In this document: positions 33,981 through 44,881 of the stretch, piece by piece
Position numbering within the stretch: the first letter of the stretch is position 1
Layout: each line of letters begins with the position of its first letter
Source: Siphonodentalium dalli
Lineage: Eukaryota; Mollusca; Scaphopoda; Gadilida; Siphonodentaliidae
Direction: 5' to 3'
Assembly (NCBI GenBank): GCA_032622095.1
Contig: CP136062.1
Coordinates: 1,054,001-1,118,000 of the forward strand
Length of the DNA stretch: 64,000 nucleotides
Notes under the pieces: generated by a model
Database searches by the model: none
What the model saw: the letters and a program-made list of their open reading frames with translations, nothing else
What the model was told of the DNA's origin: nothing
Program-made: the position numbers and the translations under genes

Positions 33981-34509
33981 TCCGATGAAAGAGAAGTATG
34001 AGCAATCCATTTTGACGGGCCAGTCCATTTTGACGGGCAATCCCCCAGTAAGTACAGATTCTTAGTGACCATCTGTGATATACAATAAATTATATAATGA
34101 AACGTTATTATAAAAGTAATAATGAGGTCAGTAAGAATCGTTTTCAGGTAGCTGAAGTTCATCATATACATGTACTCTTGAGTACCTAATAAAAGTACAG
34201 GGTGGAATAATAGTACAGGTTGAAAAATGTTGCGTAACTGAATAATAGTACAAGGCGGAATAAACGTACAGACTGGAAATATTAGTACCATACAACCCAA
34301 CAAAACGCACCATCTGACTGATTTACTGATGCCATGAGACAGAAATACTTTTGATGGATAGCCAGGTCTGTGAATCTACAGTGTGCTGATCACTGTCAAC
34401 AATCAGAGTTCATTTATCTATGAATTACACAATTTAAGATTGGTGAATTATTTCTTTTGGTTAATTTAATAATCGTACAGGACCAAATAACGATCATACA
34501 GGCAGGGGG

Positions 34510-34600
34510 GGGGGGGTCGGAAAAAAATTCCAGGCACGTATGATGGGGTGGGTGGGTGTCTCTTGGGTCCAAAAAACAGTTTTTTCCATATGCCAAAATG
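34510..34600. repeat. Poly-G and 'gggtgggtgtc' segment
   Basis: Inverted relative of 35940-36000 (AAAAAATTCCAGGCACGTAT versus ATACGTGCCTGGAAATTTTT). Both lie in the 1881-bp element; a third relative is at 23390-23505. Confidence 0.6.
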
Positions 34601-35345
34601 TTTTTCCATTCCTGCTATTGAGTCTTATTTTGATGTGTTTTGAACAGAAACAGGTCATATATAGTTAATACTAATGCTATACTACATATAGAGGTTATCA
34701 GAAGTTGGATCAGTTGCACAATGGCCAACAATAACCCAAATTCAACTTGATAGAACTATAGACACTGCGCTATTGGAAAAATAAAATTTAATCAGGATTC
34801 CATCTACTGATACAGCAAAATAACAATAACTATGCAGAACTCAGCTGAAAATAAGCAATGAAATGAAAGCACACTTGACCATATGTGACTTGGAAATAAA
34901 GATATAATAAATAATGGAATAAAATAGACTTTTGACAACTTAAAACAAAATCTTAACAAATAAATTGAAGGCCAGCCAGGCCAGCTTGAACAATTTCACA
35001 TTGTTTTCCATGTTAATGTGGATCAGCTTGTAATGTTAATCACAGTAATGAAGATTTTATCGTCACTGATGTGATATCGTGAGCAAAAAAGAAGTGAAAT
35101 TGGGCTATCCATCCACTGATCCATCCATATTATTCCCAATTATTACGAAGCCTATTACATCAGGCAGTGGCTACCAGCCTGCCATTACACGCTATAACAT
35201 GTTTCCTCAGTTCTGGTTTCTGAGATGCCCCAAGAAGAGTCACGCATGTATATTATGGTTATGTTTGGTATCAGCATTATTCTTCAAACTGGGATGAACA
35301 GTTGTATTTCCACATGTTTTGATAAACAATTTGATTCCAGCAATA

Positions 35346-35480
35346 CAGTAATGCCCTAATTAAACGACTCCATAACCACAGCAGAATAATGGGTAATTTT
35401 TCAGGATTTAGTCGGAAATTAAAATTAAATTACCCATTATTCTGCTGTGGTTATGGAGTCGATTAATTAGGGCATTACTG
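35346..35480. mobile_element. 135-bp foldback MITE
   Basis: Including the flanking TAs, 56-bp arms (35344-35399, 35427-35482) match with a single mismatch around a 27-nt centre. The terminus is CAGTAATGCCCTAATTAAAC. TA at both flanks. The terminus resembles those of the elements at 50910 and 52157, which suggests one TA-target family. Confidence 0.9.
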
Positions 35481-35765
35481 TATATCACATAGCAAATATC
35501 AAAATATCAAATAATCTGAAATTTGTTGTACCGGTACCATGTATTCTGTAGAATACTCAAATGTGATTATGTGACTAGATCATGTGACTATATATTATGA
35601 AAATGAATGTTAATAAAAACCTTGGCACTCTGCCTATATATCCCTAGAAATGTGATTATGTTGACACATTTCTTGATTAATGACACTTATATGATAAATT
35701 CAAATAGTAATTATCTCATTATGCACTGTTCTATTCAAATATAGCGCAATAAATTATGATAATGC
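35481..35765 (+). repeat. Dispersed repeat, copy 2 (uninserted site)
   Basis: Same repeat as 23087-23395. Its start reads TATATCACATAGCAAATATC, as expected before the hAT insertion seen at 22244. Confidence 0.7.
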
Positions 35766-36059
35766 AGGATAATCAGCTATTTGGTTGCTCAATTGATAAT
35801 ATTTCTCAAATTTAAGGGGGGTGGGTGTCCAAAACTGACTGGAAAAAACTTCCTGAAACGGAAAAAAAAGGGTGGGTGTCCAAAATTGCCTGGAAAAAAA
35901 GGCCGGAAACGGAAGAAATTGGGTGGGTGGGTGGTCCGAGGCCGGAAAAAAATAAAATCATCATACGTGCCTGGAAATTTTTTCCGACCCCCACAGGTGG
36001 AAATTTTACCTCAATTTTAATAATCGTACATGTATGTTTATTAGGAACTCAAGAGTACA

Positions 36060-36780
36060 GGTACAGCCCTTCGATTATGAGGTTTGCGATCACGCTCACG
36101 CACCATAACACGCCTGAAATTAAATCTTGGCGAGTAATTAATCACACTCCTCGGCAATATTCGGCGCACGATTGAAAATGGTTTTATGATAACGATCAAC
36201 CTTGTTTGCTGGAGAAGACTGACGGACACGCCGTAAGTAATTGTTTTAAGTTTTGCGCACGCGCTAGAACATTCTTATAGTCAGGTGCGTTTAGAGATGT
36301 TGTCGCATTCGTCTGTAGGTCTGAGGGATTCTCGGCTAGATATTGTTACCAACATGACATATTTAAATTAATCATCACCAACTTGACGTAATTTTGGTAC
36401 CATGTGTTGCGTTCTAAAATAAAAGCCGCCCCGATAGAAGGCGAAGATGAATAGAAATCGAAACTTGAGTTCGCGGCAAACAAACATTGTTTTAAAAAAT
36501 ATCGATAGAGTTCATACAACAGGAAACTCTCACGTGGTTACGTGGTCTCTGGTCGCATTTCATAACAACTTACATCCAACGGAAGCATTACGAAGCAATT
36601 CGAGAATGGAGTTTTAATTACTTCAATGTGAAGAATACATGTGTACAAGATGAATCACAATGGTGATAAAAATTGATTTAATTTTGAGTCTTCGTTCGTC
36701 ATTTTATACCCCCCCCCCCCCCCCCAAATATTCACCAAAATCACACGCCTGGGTTTCAGGTTTCAGAAAATTCCCACAAT
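36060..36780. other. No recognised feature
   Basis: No supportable gene. A poly-C tract lies at 36711-36726. Confidence 0.45.
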
Positions 36781-36784
36781 GAAA

Positions 36785-37125
36785 GCTATTATTTGGCATA
36801 TATACATGTATCACATATTCATTTCTGAAGTCTGTAATTGTCTTGAGATGTGTACTAATAATTGCCATAGAAGCTTTTATTCAAACAGACGAACATGGAT
36901 AACTCTAAAATCAAGTGGTAAATAACACAATTTTGACGGAGAACATCCTTTTGATGGCATGTTTTGGGACCACAAACAATAGAAATAACAAAACTTCAAA
37001 CATTTATATATGATCACTCTCTGCATTGATTGGTAGGTTCCTCAACTCAAATCAATTATTTTTTAACCCCGTAGCCAAAGAAATAATAATTTATGAGGGT
37101 CTGATCGGATTTAGTACCTTTAATT
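36785..37125. repeat. Partial copy of the 24.66-kb TIR element, uninserted
   Basis: Matches 24785-25007 and 25392-25475 without the intervening element C. Right end CTGATCGGATTTAGTACCTT. The left arm is missing. Confidence 0.75.
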
Positions 37126-37600
37126 GCAAACGTCATCAATTCAAATAAAGTGCACACTCATTCTGAGACAGTTGACAACACAAGTGACAAAAGTAAAGAA
37201 CCTGCATGTAGTTCATGTTGAGTCGTTGACAGTGGCCACTCATCGATCGATCGTAGGTTCCAGAACAAAAAGTTTCCGGTCATTTCCCACGTGGGATAAC
37301 ATTTCTTTTCGTTCGTATTCTCATTTTTGCAACAACAAGCTAGTCAATAAGTAGACGATTACTGTACAGGTATCTGAATTTGCAGTTAGGTTAGTACAAG
37401 CTTTTTCGAATTCTGTAAACTGGCTGAAACTGAATAGGTATTTCCGGGCAGCACTACTGTGTCAACAATTTGATTCAAACAATCACAGTGAGGAGAGTGT
37501 GTGGTCATTGTTTATCAACATAAATGATTGACATGAATATGTAACCTGATGTGCTTTGTGTTGTGACACTTAATTGCTACAACATGGCGTCAGCACGCTT
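37126..37600. other. No recognised feature
   Basis: A short match to 27525-27580 (TCTGAATTTGCAGTTA) lies at 37345-37395. Otherwise nothing recognised. Confidence 0.4.
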
Positions 37601-38000
37601 TGATCTTTGTTGTGTGTTGTCGCAGTTTAATATAGAAAGACGGTCGAGTGCTTTATTCCTTGCTACAATTTAGTTACCGAGTGTCGACATTACAATAATA
37701 TGCTGTGTGGGTAAAATAATTAATTTATTTACAAGGTGATCATACAAAGTGTCTAATTACAGAGACCAAGAAATCTAGACCTCTCGAGCAGAGAAGTCAT
37801 CGGCCTTCTACATTCAGATTCACAATGTGAACGCTACACACACAACTGTGATTACACTGCAAGTGGAAGTATAGTATCCAAGCATAAGCCACGATTTTGA
37901 ATCTAAAAACAAATGTCAGTGCTTGATATTGATATTTTTTACTTGCGAATTTGACGTGATCTAGCATGGTTACTTCCTACGATGGAAATTCTTCCACTTA

Positions 38001-38673
38001 GTGCCACCGCAGACGCTACGATTAAAATCGTCAGTGGAGAAAATCGTAGGTGGAGAAATCGTAGCTTGCCCGCAGACGCTATGGTGCAGCGATGTTTACA
38101 GCTACGATTTTATCCACGTGATCGATCACATGATAGCAAAACGTTAGACCACATTCTCCACATTATGCAACTAAATACATATGCATGGCATGTTTCTAAA
38201 TTTTATAAACTAACAATTTGATGTTGAAAGTTCAAGTGAAATTGAATATTGTTTTTATTTTGACATTTTTGTACCTGTCAACTCAACAGGCTCAGCTGCC
38301 CCAATTGAATTTCAACAATTGCGACAGCCCTCTTCTCCTTGCCTGATATATGGTATAGGCATGCACTCCCTGTCGTGCCACATCTCCACCAATGTGGCCT
38401 CGTTTTTGTAAGTGCAAGAAGTTTGTAAACGTTGCGCCATTTTTGAATGTTTAATTTTCGTGGTACCGGTACCGTATTTACAACATGACCAGTGGTCATG
38501 TGACAGCTACGATCGCGTGCGTTGCCAAGGTCACGCCACGATTTTCCTGGTAAAATCAAACAGTGCTTGATCGCTACGATTTGGCTACGATATTGTCGTG
38601 GGCATGCGCATTGGATGCTTCCTCCTGCGATTTTCCCCACTTACGATTTTAATCGCAGCGTGTGTGGTGGCAC
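38001..38673. mobile_element. PIF/Harbinger-like element, 673 bp
   Basis: Ends GTGCCACCGCAGACGCTACG and the complement of GTGCCACCACACACGCTGCG. TTA at 37998-38000 and 38674-38676. It is inserted in the same CCACTTACGA position of a relative as the 366-bp copy at 28802. Subterminal boxes CTACGATT and CGTAG recur inside. It carries the Myb/SANT-like fragment at 38312-38440. The longest minus-strand ORF (38278-38640) is in another frame and not recognisable. Confidence 0.8.
38312..38440 (-). pseudogene. Possible Myb/SANT-like (MADF-type) fragment of a PIF/Harbinger element
   Basis: A 42-codon minus-strand frame starting at 38440 and ending at a stop at 38312-38314. Residues 11-26 read YKNEATLVEMWHDREC. 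This resembles the start of Myb/SANT-like DNA-binding domains (pattern W/Y-x-x-E-x-x-x-L-[IV]-E-x-W), which PIF/Harbinger elements encode as a second protein that helps bind the ends. After residue 27 the resemblance stops, and the rest of the three-helix domain (normally 70-90 residues) is absent. If real, it is a decayed remnant with no function of its own. Its support is the host element with TTA target sites; the weakness is the short match. A chance ORF remains possible. Confidence 0.3.
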
Positions 38674-38702
38674 TTACAATTGAATCATGCATGGTTGCCT
38701 TA

Positions 38703-39074
38703 GTGTACATTCAGACGACCATGATTCAATCGTAAGTAGAGGAACCAAGCCCGACATGATCGTCGATAGTTTGTTCGGACACTTGCGATGTTGCATACAT
38801 TATGATATCATAGATTGTTCCTAAAGCATGTGATTGACTACTGGCCTGCTATCATTTCAAGCTTCGATTTTTATGTACACACGACTGCGATTAAGCCGCA
38901 AGTGGTGATAACCAAGAATGCCACGGTTTAGCATCTAAAATCAAGAGCTTGATATTATTTTATGCCCTACGATTTGGACGTGGACATGCGCAGTCCAGCT
39001 ACCAGTTACTTCCTACGACGGAAATCTGTCCACTTACTATTGCATCGTGGTTGTCTGAAACTCTGAATGTACAC
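38703..39074. mobile_element. PIF/Harbinger-like MITE, 372 bp
   Basis: Ends GTGTACATTCAGACGACC and the complement of GTGTACATTCAGAG-type sequence. TTA at 38700-38702 and 39075-39077. Interior boxes ATGATATCATAGATTG, CACACGACTGCGATTA and GGACATGCGCAGTCCA-type sequence match 28478-29167. Confidence 0.8.
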
Positions 39075-39089
39075 TTAAGCAAGTTAATG

Positions 39090-40240
39090 TAACGTTCACT
39101 TAGTGCAATTATTCATTGATTGTTGTTGGCATCTAATCAATGGTTGCTGATTGAATATCACCATGTAGAACTTTGAACATAATGACATTGACAATACTCA
39201 ATAGGCCTACCATGATTGATGTTTTGATGGTGCATCGAATTTTCCAAGTTTTCGGTTGTTTTCATTTGCAAAATTGTCATCACGTTGAAAGTATCTATGC
39301 TTAGAAATTATGGACAGATGGAGTTCACAAATATGCACACATACTGACGTAGCTTACCTGCTAGTCACAGTCGGTTGTTGTGCTCGGTTTATGCCGATAT
39401 TCACATAAATTGCACCTCGTGTTCACGAATTATTTCTGCGGCGGGACTATTTGTGAATTGTGATTGCGTATTAATTTATAGCACAAACTCACATCTCTTC
39501 GTCCGTTGTTGTTAGAAATACAACATTTTATAACATTAGTAAACCTCAATACAATTAAATAAGTAGTTTGTTTCATACAATTGCAGAATATTATGGGTTT
39601 AAATTGTCAATGCGTTTGGAACTATATGTTATCATCAAATTTTATTTATCGGATTTATTTTTAGATTTTATCGACGAGCACCGATTGACTGAATCGAAAC
39701 ATCGATCTATACAATATTCGTCGATGATCGAAACAAGTTAATAGCCTGGCCCGGGTTACTCTGCTTTAAACTTATGAATATTGCACGAATCTATCTAAAA
39801 TACCGATAGAAAATTGAAGATATTCTCTACATAGGCATTGATGCGACTGGTATTAGTTTTCTGGGAAAATGTTTTTTAATTTGTAAACAATCATCGACTG
39901 ATTTGTGTTGGTCTTGACAACCGATTACGACAATATACAAATTCAAATTATTTATTGGTTATGACCATATTCTAGCGTAATCCAAGATAAAATACATATA
40001 TAAATATCATCTTACATATAATCATTATATATTATTACTGCCTATAGACTACAGTAATAAATCTATAGTTTCAAGTTTTACGACAATAATGCTTTAGGCC
40101 CACCGATCCTATGTGCGACATTTCTGCTCCCCAAAATTCAAAATCCAAGGGTCGTATTACTTAAAAATTGGTGACGTCACAAAATCAGATATAGCCTATA
40201 TACGACCCAAAGCGTCTTTGGTTCGTTAATATGAACATAA
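39090..40240. repeat. Paralogous block, also at 61505-62630
   Basis: Colinear similarity over about 1.1 kb: ATCAATGGTTG.TGAATG, AGTATCTA..., GTTTGTTTCATACAAT, GTGACGTCACAAAATCAGAT. The last ~140 bp (40095-40235) are almost identical to 62493-62632. The first 280 bp also match 29200-29480. No ORF is shared between copies. Either a large repeat family or a segmental duplication. Confidence 0.7.
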
Positions 40241-40605
40241 GCTAGCTTAATTAACGAACCAAAGCTGACTAACATGGGTGCCCGTTTTGTGGGGTGGGGC
40301 AATTAACTTTTAGTGTGGTCATTCAACCAGTAAAACTGATGTTGTGATATGGCATAGCAGCTGAAACGATGATAAACCTCTATCAACCGACCAACATGGA
40401 TGCCCATGTGGTTTCAATGTCACATGATTGAATAATTTTACAACTGGTACTTCAAGTTCATAAAGTTAGAAATATTCTAAATGTGGCCATGTGTTGGTCT
40501 AGTTACAACATATTTTCCACTGAATACCAAAGTTAGGGGGGTCAATCCCAGAAACCCTCCCACCAATTATGTGGTTCTAAACCCAGCTCATAAATCAACC
40601 CACAA
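40231..40605 (+). repeat. Dispersed repeat of about 375 bp, copy 2
   Basis: Near-identical to 16745-17125. It begins AAGCTAGCTTAATTAACGAA; the GTTCGTTAAT just upstream forms a short inverted match with its start. Confidence 0.75.
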
Positions 40606-40683
40606 GGTTAACAGTTCACATATATACGGTACATATGGGTAAATCTCATATTTCTGCTCCTATTTGAATCAAATATAAAACGA

Positions 40684-40735
40684 GAGGCCGATCACGATCG
40701 GCAGATGTTTAACCCATACCTTGGCGATAGCGATT
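40684..40735. repeat. Solo terminal hairpin of family F4
   Basis: GGCCGATCACGATCGGC plus AGATGTTTAACCCATACCTT, identical to the tail of the element at 29.75 kb. Confidence 0.7.
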
Positions 40736-41159
40736 AGATATAACTGATAATTGGTCAAAGATATGATCACAGTAATACATATATCAGTACTTAAACATTA
40801 AATCAAAAGCTCATATTATATAATTTGTCTTAATAAGGGGTTAAATTATTTGGGGTGGGGTGAGTCGTTTTAAATCTCATAACTCTGCCCCTATTCACAC
40901 AAGGACCTCTCACTGTGAGATCCAATGGTTTAGCCATTAATCAATTTGACAGATAGGATAAATAATTATCCAGCCAGCAGGTTGTGTATCTTTACCTTCA
41001 TACAACCACCCCCTAGAGCTTTGTAACATATGTCATCACTCAATTAATAACAGATTTCGTTTGGAATGACATCTATTAAAGGTACACTCATATAGTCTGG
41101 ATATTGGATATTGATATCATTATATTACATGCAACTATTGCAATAAAATCTGCCTATTT

Positions 41160-41514
41160 TCAAAACAGGACATCATACCTAATTAATGATATACAATTAA
41201 ACAAATTAGTGTCAATGACAATTTTTTTTCAATTAAATCATTTTGTTATTATTATAAAAGTTTTTTAATATTTTTTGCCTGTTAAATTGAGCGAGGAAAT
41301 TCAAGATAAACATTTTTTTTTAAATTAAAATTTGGAATTAAAAATAAAGGGGTCATAACTCATTTAAAATAAATCGGATCAAACCCATATTCGAACTTGA
41401 TCTGTATTTTGGGCTGACAATCTCACATATCAAATTTGTTGTCAATCAGATAAAAAAAATGTGTGAGTTTTGGCAGCATGCGTGAATTCTAAGTAATGAA
41501 AGTGTCAATGACAA
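41160..41514 (+). mobile_element. Family F2 left part, interrupted by F1
   Basis: GGGTCATAACTCATTTAAAA, TCGGATCAAACCCATATTCG and CAGCATGCGTGAATTC correspond to 31165-31300. The F1 element starts immediately after. Confidence 0.55.
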
Positions 41515-42728
41515 TGTAGCTCAACTTGGAAAGGGAATAATATAATGTGTTACTGTCGATGGACTCGGATGGAGTTATTAGGAATGTGGAAAGTTGAATG
41601 TCTAATACTAGTTTATCAACATGGAGATATATATATATATATATATATACATGTATATAAAAGTAAAATCTAAGATGGTTGCTGGCGGCTATGTTTTCCA
41701 ACAATTCAAAAACATTTGATAGCTTTAGTCATGCAAAGAGTAGAATCCAAAATGGCCGCTGGCAGCCATGTTTTATTGCCGAATAACCCCAAAATGACTC
41801 GATCCCATCTACATGTCAATTTCAACAGCCATGACAAATTTTATGATGATCAGACTAAAGGTACGACCTGTAGCCCATGCTAAAGGATTTAGTCATACAA
41901 AGTGTAAAATCTAAGATGGCTGCCGGTGGCCATGTGTTTTGTCCGAATGACCCCAAAATAACTCGTTCCCATCTACAAGTCAATAGTAACACCCACGACA
42001 AATGTCATGATGATCAGATGAACAGTACGACCTGTAGCCCATGCTAATGGGTTGAATTATTAAATCCAAGATGGCCACTGGCAGCCATGTTTTTTGTCCT
42101 AATGACCCCAAAATGACTCGTTCCCATCTACATTCCAATTTCAACAACGATGACAATTTTTATGATGATCAGACAAAAGGTACGACCTATAGCCCGTGCT
42201 AAAGGATTTAGTCATACAAAGAGTAAACTCCAAGATGGCAGCTGGCGGTCATGTTTTTTGGCCGAATGACCCAAATATGACTTGTTCCCATCTGCATGTC
42301 ATTGTTAATATCCATGACAAATTTTATGATGATCCGACCAAAGGTACGACCTGTAGCCCGTGTCAAAGGATTTAGTCATGCAAAGAGTAAAATCTAAGAT
42401 GGCTGCCGGCGGCCATGTTTTTTGGCCGAATGACCCCAAAATTACTCATTCCCATCTACATGTCAATATTAACATCCATGACAAATTTCATGACAATAAG
42501 ACGAACAGTACGGCCTGTAGCCCGTGCTAATGGATTTAATTTTAAATCCAAGATGGCCGCTGGCGGCCATGTTTTTTTTCCGAATGACCCCAAAATTTCA
42601 TAATAATCGGACCAAAGGTACGAACTGTAGCCCGTGCTAAGGAAATTGTTGACGAATCACGCACACACACGCACGACGGATACCAAACCATGACAATAGC
42701 TCAAACTTTACAAAGTAAAGTTAAGCTA
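41515..42728 (+). mobile_element. Hairpin-ended tandem-core element F1, copy 3
   Basis: Starts TAGCTCAACTTGGAAAGGGA. About seven core units (AAGATGGC-type boxes near 41672, 41752, 41917, 42071, 42235, 42398 and 42550), with spacing alternating between about 163 and 153 bp, reflecting two unit types. Ends with CACACACGCACGACGGATAC and the 32-nt hairpin 42697-42728. A (TA)n tract lies at 41628-41651. Confidence 0.8.
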
Positions 42729-42990
42729 AAAAGGGCCATAACTCTGTAAAAAAAATCTTGGATCAAACCCATATTCGAACTCGAACTGTATTTTGGGATG
42801 TGAAACCTACGGTATATATATACTGTACAAAATTTGGTTTCGATCAAATAGAAAATGTTAGAGTTATCGCATTATGCCTAAAGGGTCCTACGGAGGGGAC
42901 AGACAGACGTACCCGGGTACAGTTGAAAGGACGAACGACGAGTGGCCAAACATTGACACTAAGTGTACCATACTATGGTATACATGTAGG
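42729..42990 (+). mobile_element. Family F2 3' part
   Basis: GGGCCATAACTCTG, GATCAAACCCATATTCGAAC, GGACAGACAGACGTACCCGG, GACGAGTGGCCAAA and a terminal ACCATACTATGGTAT hairpin. The TACCCGGGTAC and TACATGTAGGTACCGGTACA strings show hexamer gain near the end. Confidence 0.65.
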
Positions 42991-42999
42991 TACCGGTAC

Positions 43000-43494
43000 A
43001 CATAAACTTTTTATCTCATGTAGAGTACAAGAAAAATATATCGAACCTGGTGTGCCCCTTTAATATTTCTATTTACATTTGTAATCAATTGAAATCAATG
43101 TCGAAAAAGCTTTCCATTAATATATAAATAAAACAAACTAGACCTACAGTTCTAAAAGTGTTATGAACAATTATTTTGTTCTGATAGACTGATACAGAGC
43201 TTTCAAGTTTTTAAAAATTTTAAAACTCAAAGTTGTCTTCCCATGCAACCAACAAAATTCCAAAAAATCTACTAAACACAATCACATTATTAACTGCCAA
43301 TAGTAGTGCTATTAAACAATAAAACCAGATTACATGTATGCCTTTAAGATGCACAATATATTGTCAATAACACTCACCAGTGGGTGCTAAAAATACATGT
43401 ACGGTTATTGGCGTTTAAAGCTGTTATCTCAGCATTGAAAACACACCCAATGCTGCTATTTGTGGTTATGTCTGCAGCAGATATGTGTAACATT
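43000..43494. other. No recognised feature
   Basis: AT-rich; nothing supportable. Confidence 0.45.
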
Positions 43495-43740
43495 AAAGGT
43501 AGGTACTCAATCTTATCAGACTGTCATAAATTACTATTTCTTTGGCTTCGGGTTTAACAAATAATTTATTCGAGTCGAGGAACCTACCCATCAACGCTCA
43601 GTGTGACCAGATATCATTTTTTGAAGTTTTGTTATATCTATTGTTTGTGGCCCAGAACACGCTGTCAAACAGATTACCCAGTATATGTCTGCCGAGTCGT
43701 CAATGATCCAGTCATTCGCGCAGACATTTGTTTAATACAG
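43495..43740. repeat. Partial copy of the 24.66-kb TIR element
   Basis: GGTACTCAATCTTATCAGAC and ATTACTATTTCTTTGGCTTC match the left arm at 24661. GAACCTACCCATCAACGCTC and TTTGTGGCCCAGAAC match the inner part in inverted order. Confidence 0.6.
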
Positions 43741-43764
43741 TTCTTTATGCCAAATTTTTAATTT

Positions 43765-43930
43765 GTTTATGAATAGAACCTGGTGTGAAATTGTCTACAA
43801 TGGAGGTTACGAGCAGTTTACCTCATCAAAATACAAACCATTAATAGACCCTTCCATATATGGCATCAGTAGCTCGCAGACGATTATGAATCGCCACACC
43901 GTAGCATTTCAACCAGGCTCTGCTCAATGC
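43765..43930. mobile_element. About 160-bp MITE, copy 2
   Basis: GTTTATGAATAGAACCTGGT at the left and AACCAGGCTCTGCTCAATGC at the right. Shared interior with 12176-12334. The right end is more diverged. Confidence 0.7.
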
Positions 43931-44165
43931 TCATAATTAATTTTATGACCCAATGTATATTTGTTTTTATTTGATAATTTATGCAATAAGAGCAAATATG
44001 TCTCAATAGAAATATGCATTTTTTCAAGACTGTGAGGACAATAATCGAATGGATCATCTGGACGATACAGACACTGTGAAATAACATCAACCCCAAGAAC
44101 ATTAAACATATTTAGGATATTAAATACCTTCCAACGGTGCACATACAACCCGACTAACAGAGCTA

Positions 44166-44508
44166 CCGCTATTCTCAAAGTAATTGACCAGAAAAACAGG
44201 GTGATACCCCGGTCATGACCGCGGTGATACCGGTAATAAACGGTAGCGGTATCGAGATGGTCATGGTGGTGGTGTTACGGTATTGGGCGATAATGATACC
44301 GCGGTCTTTTAGCAGGCACCGATTAATTTTGTTGAATACTGCGGTGATTTTCATGGAACTCTTTGAGGGGAGGTATTTACTCACACATACTTGTTCGCGT
44401 TAACAAGCGGTATCAGTACCGCGGTATTGGAGGATACCGCGGTATAGTACCGCCATATTAACGGGGTGACACCACGTTATTGGTGGTCAATTACTTTAAG
44501 TATAGCGG
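44166..44508 (+). mobile_element. 343-bp ACCGCGGT-rich MITE (family B), copy 2
   Basis: TA flanks at 44164-44165 and 44509-44510. Same ends and length as 32436-32778, with a handful of substitutions. Confidence 0.9.
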
Positions 44509-44514
44509 TATAAA

Positions 44515-44880
44515 TATGACTTGTAAGTTAAATACCGTACCGAATCAACAGATATATACATGTATATACACATGTATATAGGCCTATCATTACATGTACA
44601 TGTATGTAAATTTTGTGATCAATCAGTTTATTGCCCAATATCGTGCATCTATCAATTCGGTCGATTGTTCATGTTAGTTAATGTCATCCTAACAAACCGC
44701 GGGTCGAGGGGTGGAGCTTATTCAGCTTAATCTTATATCAAGATGGCCGCAGCTGTTATTAGACGTCTATTGAAACAAGAGAGCTGTCAATCAAGACTAG
44801 ATTTTAAATGTATTCGCATATCAATTTCCAATTTACAATGAAAATACATGTAATTGGTAGGGAATGCGATAAAAAATCTA
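44515..44880. other. No recognised feature
   Basis: Several TACATG tracts (44560-44605). No gene. Confidence 0.45.
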
Positions 44881-44881
44881 C

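Larger units (their letters stand above)
34175..36055. mobile_element. TA-target TIR element, 1881 bp
   Basis: Ends CTCTTGAGTACCTAATAAAA and the complement of CTCTTGAGTTCCTAATAAAC. TA flanks at 34173-34174 and 36056-36057. The left subterminal region has repeated AATAATAGTACA boxes. It contains the 135-bp foldback MITE (35346-35480), the dispersed repeat at 35481-35765 and an imperfect tandem repeat of TGGGTGTCCAAAA (35820-35990). A relative with the same terminal consensus lies at 57720-58129. Confidence 0.7.

Noticed and set aside
36711-36726. Poly-C and poly-G runs as regulatory G-quadruplex promoters
   Set aside because: They recur at equivalent positions of repeat copies and no gene lies nearby.
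38278-38640. 120-codon minus ORF as a protein
   Set aside because: It spans most of the 673-bp element and has no domain; the Myb/SANT-like resemblance is in a different frame.
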